A stretch of DNA of 64,000 bases from positions 124,001 through 188,000 of the forward strand of contig JAZQEF010000002.1 of NCBI GenBank assembly GCA_045538835.1, given 5' to 3'. The position numbers were made by a program, and so were the translations under genes. Below, one piece after another: positions 42,847-51,566 of the stretch (positions are counted from its first letter, which is position 1; each line of letters begins with the position of its first letter). A model generated the notes under the pieces. It made no database searches, had not been told where the DNA came from, and saw only the letters and a list, made by a program, of their open reading frames with translations. Source of the stretch: RGIG6165 sp045538835. GTDB taxonomy: Bacteria > Bacillota > Clostridia > Oscillospirales > Feifaniaceae.

Positions 42847-43979
42847 ATCTTATCCCTGAACTTTTTCCTGCGTTCAAACTGGTTATCTTCAAAACTTTCG
42901 GCAAGTTTTTCCGCAAGTTTTTTCTGCGCCGAACTGATGTTCTTGGGTGTGTCCGCAATCACCCTGAAATAAAGATTGCCCTTTGAGCGTGAATTTATGC
43001 CTGTTATGCCTTTTCCTGCAAGAGTAAACCTCGTATGTGTCTGTGTGCCTTCGGGCAGTTTATGTTCAACTTCACCCTCAAGAGTGGGTACTGTTATCTT
43101 TCTTCCGAGCATAAGGTCAAGGAAAGAAACGGGAATATCACAATAAATATCTTTTCCCTGTCTTTCAAAAATACGGTGAGGCGTAACTCGCAGAACAATA
43201 TATAAATCGCCTGCTTCGCCGCCGTTTTTACCCATGTTGCCCATGCCTCTTACGGGTAGACTGTTGCCATTATCAACGCCTGCGGGAATGGTCACTTCGA
43301 GTTTGGATTTTTTCTTTATTCTGCCCTTACCCTTACATTTGGTACAAGGCGATTTAACTATCTTGCCCGAGCCGCCGCAACGGTGACATACAGACTGAGT
43401 CTGTGTCATACCGAATATGGTCTGCTGAACATTGGTCACAACACCGCTTCCGCGACAGTCGGGACATGTATCAACACCTGTGCCCGCCTGCGCACCGCTT
43501 CCGTGACAGTCGGGACAACTTTCCACACGATAATATTCGACACGTTTTTTTACGCCGAATGCCGCCTCTTCAAAACTGATAGTTTCAGTAATCTGGACAT
43601 CCTCTCCGCGCCTTGGCGCATTGGGATTGCTTCTGCTTCTTGCGCCGAAGCCGCCGCCACCGCCGAAGAAACTTGAGAAAATGTCGCCAAAGTCACCGAA
43701 ATCACCCGAGAAGCCGCCCGAGAAGCCGCCTGCGCCGCCACCGCCGTAGTTGGGGTCAACCCCCGCAAAACCATACTGGTCATACCTCGACTTTTTTTCA
43801 GGATCGGACAACACGGCATACGCTTCATTGACCTCTTTAAACTTCTCCTCAGCGCCTGCCTCTTTGTTCATATCGGGGTGATACTTTTTCGCCATTGTGC
43901 GATATGCTTTTTTTATATCGGCATCGGACGCGTCTTTACCAAGTCCGAGCACCTCATAATAATCTCTTTTATCTGCCAT
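42843..43979 (-). CDS. dnaJ: Chaperone protein DnaJ
   Basis: 378 aa type I DnaJ: J domain with KKYHPDMNK (HPD), Gly/Phe-rich linker (about 75-115), four zinc repeats CPDCHGSG, CPDCRGSG, CHRCGGSG and CTKCKGKG, then the C-terminal substrate-binding domains. Stimulates DnaK. 52 nt after dnaK, with a hairpin between. Confidence 0.97.
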   Translation of the reverse strand: MADKRDYYEVLGLGKDASDADIKKAYRTMAKKYHPDMNKEAGAEEKFKEVNEAYAVLSDPEKKSRYDQYGFAGVDPNYGGGGAGGFSGGFSGDFGDFGDIFSSFFGGGGGFGARSRSNPNAPRRGEDVQITETISFEEAAFGVKKRVEYYRVESCPDCHGSGAQAGTGVDTCPDCRGSGVVTNVQQTIFGMTQTQSVCHRCGGSGKIVKSPCTKCKGKGRIKKKSKLEVTIPAGVDNGNSLPVRGMGNMGKNGGEAGDLYIVLRVTPHRIFERQGKDIYCDIPVSFLDLMLGRKITVPTLEGEVEHKLPEGTQTHTRFTLAGKGITGINSRSKGNLYFRVIADTPKNISSAQKKLAEKLAESFEDNQFERRKKFRDKI

Positions 43980-43994
43980 AAACCCTCATATGCC

Positions 43995-44024
43995 AAGGGT
44001 ACGGAATGATTAATTCCGTACCTT
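43995..44024 (-). other. dnaK-dnaJ intercistronic hairpin
   Basis: AAGGGTACGGAAT/ATTCCGTACCTT, about 12 bp, without U-tract on the minus strand. More likely an mRNA processing or stability element than a terminator. Confidence 0.6.
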
Positions 44025-44031
44025 GTTTTAA

Positions 44032-45840
44032 TTAGTCATCAACTACTGTGTATTCTGTGTCGTCGTTTCCGCCCTGTGCGCCTGTATCCGCCTGTGCGCC
44101 TGCGGCAGCCTCCTGCTGATAAAACTTGGGAGCAAGTTCATTAAGTTTATTTGTAAGTTCTTCTGTCTGCGCCTTCATTGCATCGTAGTCTGTACCCTTT
44201 GCAGTTTCCTTGAGTTTGTCAATGATTGCCTGAAGGTCACTCTTTTCTGTATCAGAAAGTTTGTCACCGTTGTCTGTGATGACCTTTTCAGCCTGGAACG
44301 CCATATTGTCTGCCATATTCTTGGTTTCGATGTTCTCTTTGAACTTCTTATCCTCTTCGGCATACTTTTCAGCATCCTTTACAGCCGCTTCGATATCAGC
44401 ATCTGTAAGATTTGTAGATGCTGTGATAGTGATATGCTGCTCTTTGCCTGTACCAAGATCCTTTGCAGATACGTTTACGATGCCGTTTGCATCAATATCG
44501 AATGTAACTTCGATCTGCGGAACGCCTCTCTTTGCAGGGATAATACCGTCAAGATTGAAGTGACCGAGTGACTTGTTGCCCGATGCCATATCACGTTCAC
44601 CCTGGAGAACATTGATTGTAACTTCTGTCTGATTGTCAGCAGCAGTTGAGAATATCTGACTCTTCTTTGTGGGAATAGTTGTATTTCTTTCGATGAGTTT
44701 TGTGCATACGCCGCCGAGTGTCTCGATACCGAGTGACAGGGGTGTTACGTCAAGAAGAAGTACGTCTTTTACATCGCCTGCAAGAACGCCGCCCTGAATA
44801 GCCGCACCTACTGAAACACATTCATCGGGGTTGATGCCCTTGAAGGGTTCTTTACCTGTGTATGCCTTAACAGCGTCCTGAACAGCGGGGATTCTTGTTG
44901 AACCGCCTACGAGAAGCACTTTTGCAATATCGCTGTTTGAAAGGCCTGCATCCTTCATCGCCTGACGTACAGGGCCCATTGTTGCTTCAACAAGGTCAGC
45001 CGTAAGCTCGTTGAACTTTGCTCTTGTAAGAGTCATATCAAGGTGCTTTGGACCTTCTGCATCAGCAGTAATGTAGGGCAGGTTGATTGATGCGCTTGTA
45101 ACGCCGGAAAGCTCAATTTTAGCCTTTTCTGCCGCTTCCTTTATTCTCTGCATAGCCATCTTGTCATTCTTAAGGTCTACGCCGTTTGAAGCCTTGAACT
45201 CAGCAAGGATATAGTCGATGATTCTCTGGTCAAAATCGTCACCGCCGAGGTGTGTGTTACCATTTGTTGCAAGAACTTCGATAACTCCGTCGCTGATTTC
45301 GAGAATGGAAACATCAAAAGTACCGCCGCCAAGGTCGTATACCATAATCTTTTCGTCAGCCTCTTTTTCAACGCCGTATGCAAGTGCTGCGGCAGTAGGC
45401 TCGTTGATAATTCTCATTACTTCAAGACCGGCAATCTTACCTGCATTCTTTGTTGCCTGACGCTGTGAGTCGTTGAAGTAAGCAGGAACAGTGATAACTG
45501 CCTGTGTAACCTTTGTACCCAGATAGCTTTCGGCATCTGCCTTGAGCTTTGTGAGTATCATTGCGGAAATCTCTTCGGGAGAATACTTCTTGCCGTCGAT
45601 ATCCTCCTTGTGCGCCGTACCCATATGTCTCTTAATGGAAATGATTGTCTTTTCGGGATTTGTAACTGCCTGGCGCTTTGCGACCTGACCTACAAGTCTC
45701 TCACCCGTCTTTGAAAATGCAACTACCGAGGGAGTTGTTCTTGCACCCTCTGCATTTGTGATAACAACAGGCTCGCCGCCTTCCATAACAGATACACATG
45801 AATTTGTTGTACCTAAGTCAATACCAATAATTTTAGCCAT
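44032..45840 (-). CDS. dnaK: Chaperone protein DnaK (Hsp70)
   Basis: 602 aa. ATPase motifs GIDLGTTNSCV, VYDLGGGTFDVSIL and GGSTRIP, then the substrate-binding domain and a Gln/Ala-rich lid ending NDDTEYTVVDD. Folds client proteins with GrpE and DnaJ. Third gene of the CIRCE-controlled operon; RBS GGAGG. Confidence 0.98.
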   Translation of the reverse strand: MAKIIGIDLGTTNSCVSVMEGGEPVVITNAEGARTTPSVVAFSKTGERLVGQVAKRQAVTNPEKTIISIKRHMGTAHKEDIDGKKYSPEEISAMILTKLKADAESYLGTKVTQAVITVPAYFNDSQRQATKNAGKIAGLEVMRIINEPTAAALAYGVEKEADEKIMVYDLGGGTFDVSILEISDGVIEVLATNGNTHLGGDDFDQRIIDYILAEFKASNGVDLKNDKMAMQRIKEAAEKAKIELSGVTSASINLPYITADAEGPKHLDMTLTRAKFNELTADLVEATMGPVRQAMKDAGLSNSDIAKVLLVGGSTRIPAVQDAVKAYTGKEPFKGINPDECVSVGAAIQGGVLAGDVKDVLLLDVTPLSLGIETLGGVCTKLIERNTTIPTKKSQIFSTAADNQTEVTINVLQGERDMASGNKSLGHFNLDGIIPAKRGVPQIEVTFDIDANGIVNVSAKDLGTGKEQHITITASTNLTDADIEAAVKDAEKYAEEDKKFKENIETKNMADNMAFQAEKVITDNGDKLSDTEKSDLQAIIDKLKETAKGTDYDAMKAQTEELTNKLNELAPKFYQQEAAAGAQADTGAQGGNDDTEYTVVDD

Positions 45841-45870
45841 AATAATTTCCTCCGTTATATCTTAAAAATT

Positions 45871-46338
45871 TTAATTAGCTACTTTAACCATTGCACATCT
45901 TACGACCTTGCCTCTGACCTTATAGCCCTTTGCAAGAACCGCCGAGATGCTGTTTTCGGGAAGCGAGTCATCCTCCTCATGAAGCACCGCATTGTGTACT
46001 TCGGGGTCAAACTCCCCGCTTGTGTCTATTTCTTCAATGCCCTGCTTTGCCATAAAATCGGCAAGTTTTGCAGATACCATATCTATGCCCTTTTTATAGG
46101 CTTCATCTGTACATGGTGCGGCAACCGCCCTCTCATAGTCGTCTATGAAAGCAAGCAGCGCTTCAAGCGTGTCTGCAACGCCCGAAGAATACATCGTTTC
46201 TTTTTCCTTTGCAGTGCGCTTGCGGTAGTTGTCATACTCCGCCGCCAGATACATATATTTTTCATTTGCCTCTTTAAGCTCTTTTTCTGTATCTGTTACC
46301 TCTTCTTCGGTAACTTCTTCAATTTTTTCCTCTGCCAT
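45871..46338 (-). CDS. grpE: Nucleotide exchange factor GrpE
   Basis: 155 aa, short for the family. Acidic N-terminus, coiled coil (about 15-75) with EYDNYRKRTAKEKE, then the beta domain with FDPEVHNAV and GYKVRGKVVRCAMVKVAN. Releases ADP from DnaK. Starts 1 nt after the hrcA stop. Confidence 0.96.
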   Translation of the reverse strand: MAEEKIEEVTEEEVTDTEKELKEANEKYMYLAAEYDNYRKRTAKEKETMYSSGVADTLEALLAFIDDYERAVAAPCTDEAYKKGIDMVSAKLADFMAKQGIEEIDTSGEFDPEVHNAVLHEEDDSLPENSISAVLAKGYKVRGKVVRCAMVKVAN

Positions 46339-46339
46339 T

Positions 46340-47419
46340 TTACCTGTCTCCTAAAAGTTTTCTCATTATATCTGCATTGTTTCTGAAACTCTCCTCCAGC
46401 ACCGCATTGAGTGATAATGTGAAGTGTTCCATTTTTGCAATTACACCGCTGTAATCAAGCCTTGTCGGGCCTATAACACATATTGAACCGACCGTTTTAC
46501 CGCCTATCTTGTAATTACCTATTACCATAGCGGAATTTCGAAGATGCGGATTTTTATTTTCATTTCCTATAAATGTTCTTACAATACTGTCCGAATACTC
46601 ATCCTCACTTCTCAGAAGCCTTCGGAGTTCGTCTTTATCGTCAAGTATCGAGAATATCGCTTTTGCGGTGTCCGTATCACAGAATTCGGGATAGTCAAGC
46701 ACTTTTGATGCACCCGTTATAACTACCTCGCTCCTGCCCATCGACTCTACCGTCTCGTAAATAAATTTGAGCAGCGGCGGCATTATGTAGCCGAAATCCT
46801 GCAGTTCATCTCTCACCGACAAAAGTACGGGAAGCGTTATCTTATCCACTGAGAGATTTGCAAATCTTCTGTTGAGTACGGATGATATTCTCGAAAGATC
46901 TATCTCATCCATCTGCATCGGCGTGCGGAAAACTTTATTTTTGACTATGCCGCTCTTTGTCACAACGACAAGGGCAAATGCATAGTCATCAACACTGATG
47001 AGTTCAAACCGTTTTATGCGGTTGTTCGAATAGCAGGGCATCGTAGTGACCGTCACAAGACGAGTCATCTCACTTATCTGCCTGCTCACCGCTTCGAGCA
47101 GTTTTTCAAGTTCGGTTACCTGCCCGGAAAGAGTGCGCCTTACCTTGCGCTCATCCATATCCGAGATATCCCCGTCCTGCGACATCGCATTGACGTAACA
47201 CCTATAACCGAGTTCGCTGGGAATCCTGCCTGCCGATGTGTGCGGCTGTTCAATATATCCCATTTCGGTGAGCGCCGCCATCTCATTTCTGACAGTTGCG
47301 GAAGAAATGTCGGGCATATACTTTTCACATATCGCTTTAGAGCCGACGGGCTCAGCCGTTCTGATATATTCTTCGATTATCGCAAAGAGTATCTCCCTGC
47401 GTCTTTCCGTCAGTTCCGT
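46340..47419 (-). CDS. hrcA: Heat-inducible repressor HrcA, apparent ACG start
   Basis: About 359 aa. The conserved N-terminus (M)ELTERRREILFAIIEEYIR and the winged HTH with ISSATVRNEMAALTEMGYIEQPHTSAGR align with HrcA. The codon where the initiator belongs (47419-47417) is ACG, 8 nt after GGAGG; an in-frame TGA lies upstream, and the first in-frame ATG (47317) would delete the DNA-binding helix. CTG at 47413 is the alternative. HrcA binds CIRCE and represses this operon. A sequencing error ATG to ACG is possible. Confidence 0.9.
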   Translation of the reverse strand, partial: TELTERRREILFAIIEEYIRTAEPVGSKAICEKYMPDISSATVRNEMAALTEMGYIEQPHTSAGRIPSELGYRCYVNAMSQDGDISDMDERKVRRTLSGQVTELEKLLEAVSRQISEMTRLVTVTTMPCYSNNRIKRFELISVDDYAFALVVVTKSGIVKNKVFRTPMQMDEIDLSRISSVLNRRFANLSVDKITLPVLLSVRDELQDFGYIMPPLLKFIYETVESMGRSEVVITGASKVLDYPEFCDTDTAKAIFSILDDKDELRRLLRSEDEYSDSIVRTFIGNENKNPHLRNSAMVIGNYKIGGKTVGSICVIGPTRLDYSGVIAKMEHFTLSLNAVLEESFRNNADIMRKLLGDR

Positions 47420-47438
47420 GCCCGTCGCCTCCTCTCAT

Positions 47439-47465
47439 TTAGCACTCCTGTATTTCGAGTGCTAA
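47439..47465. promoter_or_regulatory. CIRCE operator, perfect copy
   Basis: TTAGCACTC (47439-47447), 9-nt spacer, GAGTGCTAA (47457-47465). HrcA binding site immediately upstream of hrcA. Confidence 0.97.
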
Positions 47466-47481
47466 AACTCTTTCTGTCTGT

Positions 47482-47511
47482 ATATTAGCACTCAAACTGT
47501 CCGAGTGTCAA
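47482..47511. promoter_or_regulatory. Second CIRCE copy overlapping the heat-shock promoter
   Basis: TTAGCACTC (47485-47493), 9-nt spacer, GAGTGTCAA (47503-47511; two mismatches). On the minus strand TTGACA (47511-47506), 18-nt spacer, TAATAT (47487-47482) is the operon promoter, so HrcA would cover both -10 and -35. Tandem CIRCE copies are known in B. subtilis groE-type and other operons. Confidence 0.85.
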
Positions 47512-47550
47512 TACTTTTTCAAAAAAAATTGTAAATAAATGATTAACAAA

Positions 47551-48429
47551 TCAGTTCATCAAGGAAATCGCTTCGGAAAAACCGAGTCCGTGCGCGAACA
47601 TATTGAACGCCGCCGCTATCATTTTAGACATTCTTTCCGATATTATATCTATATCCTTGGGCGTGACAAAAAAGCCCTTAAGTTTTTCTTTCGACAGTTT
47701 ATAAAGTTCATTTCTGTCGGTGCCGCAAAGGTCATGCGCAGTATCCGCAACAAGCGTTGCTCCGCCGACGATCGTCGGCACGCCGACCGCTATTACAGGA
47801 AGTCCTATCGTATTTTCCGACAGTTCCGCCCTTGTGTTGCCGACTCCGCTGCCGGGTGATATCCCACAGTCGGATATCTGCACAGTTTTTGAAAGTCTTG
47901 CGATGCTTCGTGCAGTCAGCGCATCGACCGTAACGACGGCTTTGGGCTTCACCTCTGAGCAGACGCCCCGTATTATATCTGCAGATTCAATGCCCGTCTG
48001 CCCCATAACACCGCACTTGACAGAAGCAACCCTGCCAAAACTGTCGGGCAACATATTTTTTAATATGTGACGGGTGGATATGACACCGTCTGCCGTCAGC
48101 GGTCCGAGCGAGTCTGCCGTAACTGCGGTATTGCCAAGCCCTGCGACTAACACTTCCCTCTCTTTTATTATTTTTCCCATTTCTTCAGAGAGCGCGTTTG
48201 CGCAGTTTTCAAACAGTTCATCATCGTGCAAAAAGCCTTCGGGAAGAGTTAAGGTTATATATGTCCCTTTCCTTTTGCCAAGCGCTTTTTCGCCCTTTTC
48301 GTCTACTATTTTTATTTCGTCAACCATAACGCCGAAACTCTGATACTTTTTGCTGAGTACACCCTCAACCTCGCCGCTCTGCGCACTTGCAAGGTCTCTC
48401 GCTTCAAGCGCCAAGTCCGTATCCCACAT
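47551..48429 (-). CDS. gpr: Germination protease GPR
   Basis: 292 aa, peptidase family A25. Starts in the conserved TDLALEARDL block, then VAGLGNTAVTADSLGPL, GQTGIESADIIRGV, VVTVDALTARS and a GVGNTRAELSENTIGLPVIAVGVPTIV stretch. Degrades small acid-soluble spore proteins at germination; presence implies endospore formation. The pro-region is short, as in several Clostridia. RBS AAAGGAC. A forespore (sigma-G-like) promoter may lie at 48453-48482. Confidence 0.92.
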   Translation of the reverse strand: MWDTDLALEARDLASAQSGEVEGVLSKKYQSFGVMVDEIKIVDEKGEKALGKRKGTYITLTLPEGFLHDDELFENCANALSEEMGKIIKEREVLVAGLGNTAVTADSLGPLTADGVISTRHILKNMLPDSFGRVASVKCGVMGQTGIESADIIRGVCSEVKPKAVVTVDALTARSIARLSKTVQISDCGISPGSGVGNTRAELSENTIGLPVIAVGVPTIVGGATLVADTAHDLCGTDRNELYKLSKEKLKGFFVTPKDIDIISERMSKMIAAAFNMFAHGLGFSEAISLMN

Positions 48430-48492
48430 AATTTTTTGTCCTTTCTTACAAATTTCATGTTTTTACGACATAAATTTTATACGATTTTTATC

Positions 48493-48521
48493 TTGTTAAA
48501 ATTTCTTATATAATGTATAAT
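48493..48521 (+). promoter_or_regulatory. Promoter of EIIC-like gene
   Basis: TTGTTA (48493-48498), 17-nt spacer, TATAAT (48516-48521) with TG extension. Confidence 0.7.
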
Positions 48522-48544
48522 TTCCCAAAAGAGAGGTGCTTATA

Positions 48545-49561
48545 ATGAAAACTTTTAAATCTTTATTAAAACGCTGGTTTGTTGACGGTCTGTCGTCAAT
48601 GGCTCTCGGTCTTTTCTCATCTCTTATAATGGGACTTATCATTTCCCAGCTTGCTAAACTTGGTATTCTTTCATGGCTTGAGCCTATCGGTGCAATCATG
48701 CAGGAAAAATTTGTCATCGGTGCCGCTATCGGTGTTGCCGTCGGTCACGGTATGGGTATTTCACCCCTTGCCGTATTCACCTGTGCTGCTGTCGGCGCTT
48801 ATGGATATGATCTGGGTGGCCCTATGGGCGCATATATCGCTGCTCTTGTAGGCGCTGAAATAGGCAATCTCGTATCGGGCAAGACAAAACTTGATATCAT
48901 CCTCGTTCCCTTCTGCGGTTCCGTTGCAGGTTGCCTTGTTGGCGGATTTGTAGGTCCATACATACAAGCTGTTATGACGGGACTCGGCAGTTTCATAAAC
49001 TACACCACCGAACTTCACCCCGTACCAATGGGTATTCTCGTATCTGTCGTTGTCGGTATGGTACTCACGGCGCCCATTTCAAGCGCTGCTATATGCATTT
49101 CGCTTGGTCTGTCGGGTATTGCGGCAGGCGCGGCAACAGTCGGTTGCTGTTGTAATATGCTTGGATTTGCCATAATCAGCATCCATGCAAACGGTCTGGG
49201 CGGTTTTATATCTCAAGGTCTGGGCACATCGATGCTTCAGGTGCCCAACATAGTCAAAAAACCGATAATCTGGCTTCCTGCGATAATAAGCAGTGCCGTA
49301 ATCGGCCCATTTGCAACAACACTTGTAAAAATAACCAACAATCCTGCAGGCGCAGGCATGGGCACAAGCGGTCTTGTCGGCATTATAAATGCATTTATAA
49401 CCATAACTGAAGCAGGCGGTGATCCCGTTATTGCTATGGTCAAAATATTTGTTATGCTCATCATTCTTCCGCTTGTTGTAACATACGCGGTATACCTGCC
49501 TTTCAGACGGGCAAAACTCATAAAAGATGCCGATTTAAAACTGTCACTTTCATCAAAATAA
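48545..49561 (+). CDS. PTS EIIC_2-like membrane protein
   Basis: 338 aa, about 9-10 membrane helices, Gly/Ala-rich, with AIGVAVGHGMGISPLAVFTCAAVGAYGYD and GFIISQ-like features of the PTS_EIIC_2 family (orphan EIIC proteins). There is no EIIA or EIIB domain or gene nearby, so phosphotransfer is not shown and the ligand is unknown. The ATG at 48545 follows AGAGGTG. Monocistronic between gpr and rpsT, with no obvious terminator before the rpsT promoter. Confidence 0.82.
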   Translation: MKTFKSLLKRWFVDGLSSMALGLFSSLIMGLIISQLAKLGILSWLEPIGAIMQEKFVIGAAIGVAVGHGMGISPLAVFTCAAVGAYGYDLGGPMGAYIAALVGAEIGNLVSGKTKLDIILVPFCGSVAGCLVGGFVGPYIQAVMTGLGSFINYTTELHPVPMGILVSVVVGMVLTAPISSAAICISLGLSGIAAGAATVGCCCNMLGFAIISIHANGLGGFISQGLGTSMLQVPNIVKKPIIWLPAIISSAVIGPFATTLVKITNNPAGAGMGTSGLVGIINAFITITEAGGDPVIAMVKIFVMLIILPLVVTYAVYLPFRRAKLIKDADLKLSLSSK

Positions 49562-49569
49562 AAAAAGTG

Positions 49570-49598
49570 TTGCATTTTAAATTATTTAATGGTAATAT
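49570..49598 (+). promoter_or_regulatory. rpsT promoter
   Basis: TTGCAT (49570-49575), 17-nt spacer, TAATAT (49593-49598). Confidence 0.65.
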
Positions 49599-49632
49599 AT
49601 TTAATGCTGATAATTTCAAAGGAGGTGGATTT

Positions 49633-49893
49633 ATGCCAAATATTAAGTCCGCAAAAAAGAGAGTTAAGGTTACAAAGGTAAAGGCTGCTAACAATCAGTC
49701 TGCCAAGAACGAACTCCGTACAGAAATAAAGAAGTTCAACGCTGCAGTTGAAGCAGGTGATAAGGCTGCTGCTCAGGCAATGTATGCTAAGGCTTGCTCT
49801 ATGGTGGATAAGGCTGTTGACAAGGGTATCCTTCATGTCAATACCGCTTCCAGAAAGAAGAAGACTATGGCACATCTCGTTGCCGCTATGTAA
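49633..49893 (+). CDS. rpsT: 30S ribosomal protein S20
   Basis: 86 aa. MPNIKSAKKRVKVTK start, Lys/Ala-rich helical body, NTASRKKKTMAHLVAAM end; typical family length. Binds 16S rRNA early in assembly. The ATG at 49633 follows AAAGGAGGTGG; the longer ORF is discarded. Own promoter and terminator. Confidence 0.96.
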   Translation: MPNIKSAKKRVKVTKVKAANNQSAKNELRTEIKKFNAAVEAGDKAAAQAMYAKACSMVDKAVDKGILHVNTASRKKKTMAHLVAAM

Positions 49894-49907
49894 CTTTTAA
49901 CAAATTT

Positions 49908-49936
49908 AAAGGACAGGTAACTTACCTGTCCTTTTT
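49908..49936. terminator. Bidirectional terminator
   Basis: AAAGGACAGG/CCTGTCCTTT with a TAACTTA loop and TT tails, between rpsT and deoC. Confidence 0.9.
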
Positions 49937-49938
49937 AT

Positions 49939-50607
49939 TTATCTGTTTCTGTATTCTTCAACTATCTCAACGCCTGCCGATGTTCCTATTCTCGTTGCCC
50001 CTGCTTCTATAAATGCGAGTGCCGTGTCAAGATCCCTTATACCGCCTGCGGCTTTGACACCTATCTCATCGCCCACACAGGCTTTCATCAGTCGTACATC
50101 TTCAAGTGTTGCACCGCCTGTGCCGAATCCCGTAGATGTCTTTACGAAATCGGGGCGAACTTTAAGCGCAATCTCGCACATCTTTTTCTTTTCGTCATCT
50201 GTAAGATAACAGTTTTCAAAAATGACCTTTGAAATAACACAGTTTTCTCTGCACAGATCAACTATCGTTCTCATTTCTTCTTCAAGATATTCGTAATTCT
50301 TGTTTTTGAGTTCGCCTATGTTTATAACATAGTCTATCTCCTCTGCACCCTGCTCTATCGCCTCGGCAGTTTCATAAGCCTTGACTTCTATTGTCTGCTG
50401 GCCGAGAGGGAAACCGATTGCCGCGCCTACACGCACCTCACTGTCTTTAAGCAGTTTTCTGCAGCGCAGTGTCTGCACGGAATTTATCGCAACCATTGCA
50501 AAACCGTACTTCGCCGCAGTTTTACAAAACTTCTCCATATCATCAGCAGAAGCGTACGCTTTCAGAAGCGTCTGGTCAAGCATACCCGCAAGTTCTCTGT
50601 CTGTCAT
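49939..50607 (-). CDS. deoC: Deoxyribose-phosphate aldolase
   Basis: 222 aa. Schiff-base Lys156 in FVKTSTGFG, second Lys in GVKAAGGIRD. Splits 2-deoxyribose 5-phosphate into acetaldehyde and glyceraldehyde 3-phosphate in nucleoside salvage. The ATG at 50607 has GGAGG 9 nt upstream. It stands alone, without deoA/deoB/pdp. Confidence 0.95.
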   Translation of the reverse strand: MTDRELAGMLDQTLLKAYASADDMEKFCKTAAKYGFAMVAINSVQTLRCRKLLKDSEVRVGAAIGFPLGQQTIEVKAYETAEAIEQGAEEIDYVINIGELKNKNYEYLEEEMRTIVDLCRENCVISKVIFENCYLTDDEKKKMCEIALKVRPDFVKTSTGFGTGGATLEDVRLMKACVGDEIGVKAAGGIRDLDTALAFIEAGATRIGTSAGVEIVEEYRNR

Positions 50608-50639
50608 AATATTTATCCTCCAAAAGAAATCTTTAGTAA

Positions 50640-50668
50640 ATAGTATCACACTTTGTGTTATAATGCAA
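50640..50668. promoter_or_regulatory. Overlapping divergent promoters of deoC and pflX-like gene
   Basis: Minus strand: TTGCAT (50668-50663), 17-nt spacer, TACTAT (50645-50640) for deoC. Plus strand: extended TG-TATAAT (50659-50664) for the radical SAM gene, with a poor -35. The two cannot be fired at the same time. Confidence 0.6.
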
Positions 50669-50684
50669 AAGGAAGTGATATTTT

Positions 50685-51566
50685 ATGAGCAAATGTACCC
50701 TCTGTCCAAGAGAGTGTAATATAAACAGAAGCGAAAAAGTCGGTATATGCGGCATGAAAGATACCCTGCGCATAGGCAGGGCGGCGCCTCATATGTTTGA
50801 AGAACCATGTATTTCAGGCACAAAAGGAAGCGGCACGATATTTTTTTCGGGTTGTTCGCTTCGCTGTGTCTTTTGTCAGAACTATCCGTTATGGGAAGAA
50901 AATATCGGCAGAGATATAACAGTAGACGAACTTGCCGGCAATATACATTCTTTAGAAAACTGCCATAATGTCAGTTTTGTAACAGGAACTCACTACACTG
51001 AGCAGATAGTTCATGCGCTTGATATGGCAAAGCCAAAAGTTCCGACTGTGTGGAATTCATCGGGATACGAAAAGTGCGAAACTCTGTCATCATTAAAAAA
51101 CAAGATAAATATATTTCTGCCCGACCTTAAATATTTTGACAGTAGCCTTTCATTAAAATTCTCGGGCGCACCGAACTATTTTGAAGTTGCCTCAAAAGCA
51201 ATCAATGAAATGGTATCTCAGCGTGGAAAACCCGTATTTGATTCAAATGGAATAATGCAAAGTGGCGTTATGGTGCGCCATCTTGTCCTGCCCTCGCACA
51301 TTGATGACAGCAAAAAAGTCCTCTCATATCTCCATGCCGAATACGGAAATGACATTTACATAAGTATAATGCGCCAATATACACCTATGAAGGAATGTGT
51401 TTACCCCGAACTTATGCGAAAACTCACCTCATACGAGTATGATAAAGTCATAGATTTTGCCGACAGTATAGGAATAACACAGGCATATATACAGGAAAAA
51501 GGCTGTGAAAACAGCCTTTTTACCCCGACGTTTACCTCGAACACAAATGCAAAAAACTTTCTATAA
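50685..51566 (+). CDS. PflX/PflA-like radical SAM protein
   Basis: 293 aa. N-terminal Cys-rich segment (Cys4, 7, 11, 22), then the radical SAM cluster Cys57-x3-Cys61-x2-Cys64 in GCSLRCVFCQNYP. COG1313 family: similar to pyruvate formate-lyase activases, but usually without a glycyl-radical partner next to it, as here. The partner is unknown. Its 3' end overlaps the convergent amidotransferase gene by 35 nt. Confidence 0.85.
   Translation: MSKCTLCPRECNINRSEKVGICGMKDTLRIGRAAPHMFEEPCISGTKGSGTIFFSGCSLRCVFCQNYPLWEENIGRDITVDELAGNIHSLENCHNVSFVTGTHYTEQIVHALDMAKPKVPTVWNSSGYEKCETLSSLKNKINIFLPDLKYFDSSLSLKFSGAPNYFEVASKAINEMVSQRGKPVFDSNGIMQSGVMVRHLVLPSHIDDSKKVLSYLHAEYGNDIYISIMRQYTPMKECVYPELMRKLTSYEYDKVIDFADSIGITQAYIQEKGCENSLFTPTFTSNTNAKNFL

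Noticed and set aside
47315..47317. ATG start for hrcA
   Set aside because: It would remove the first 34 residues including conserved HTH sequence, although in-frame homology clearly continues upstream.
48545..49561. Complete PTS transporter
   Set aside because: Only an EIIC-like membrane domain is present; no EIIA, EIIB or phosphorylation-site domain was found in or near the gene.
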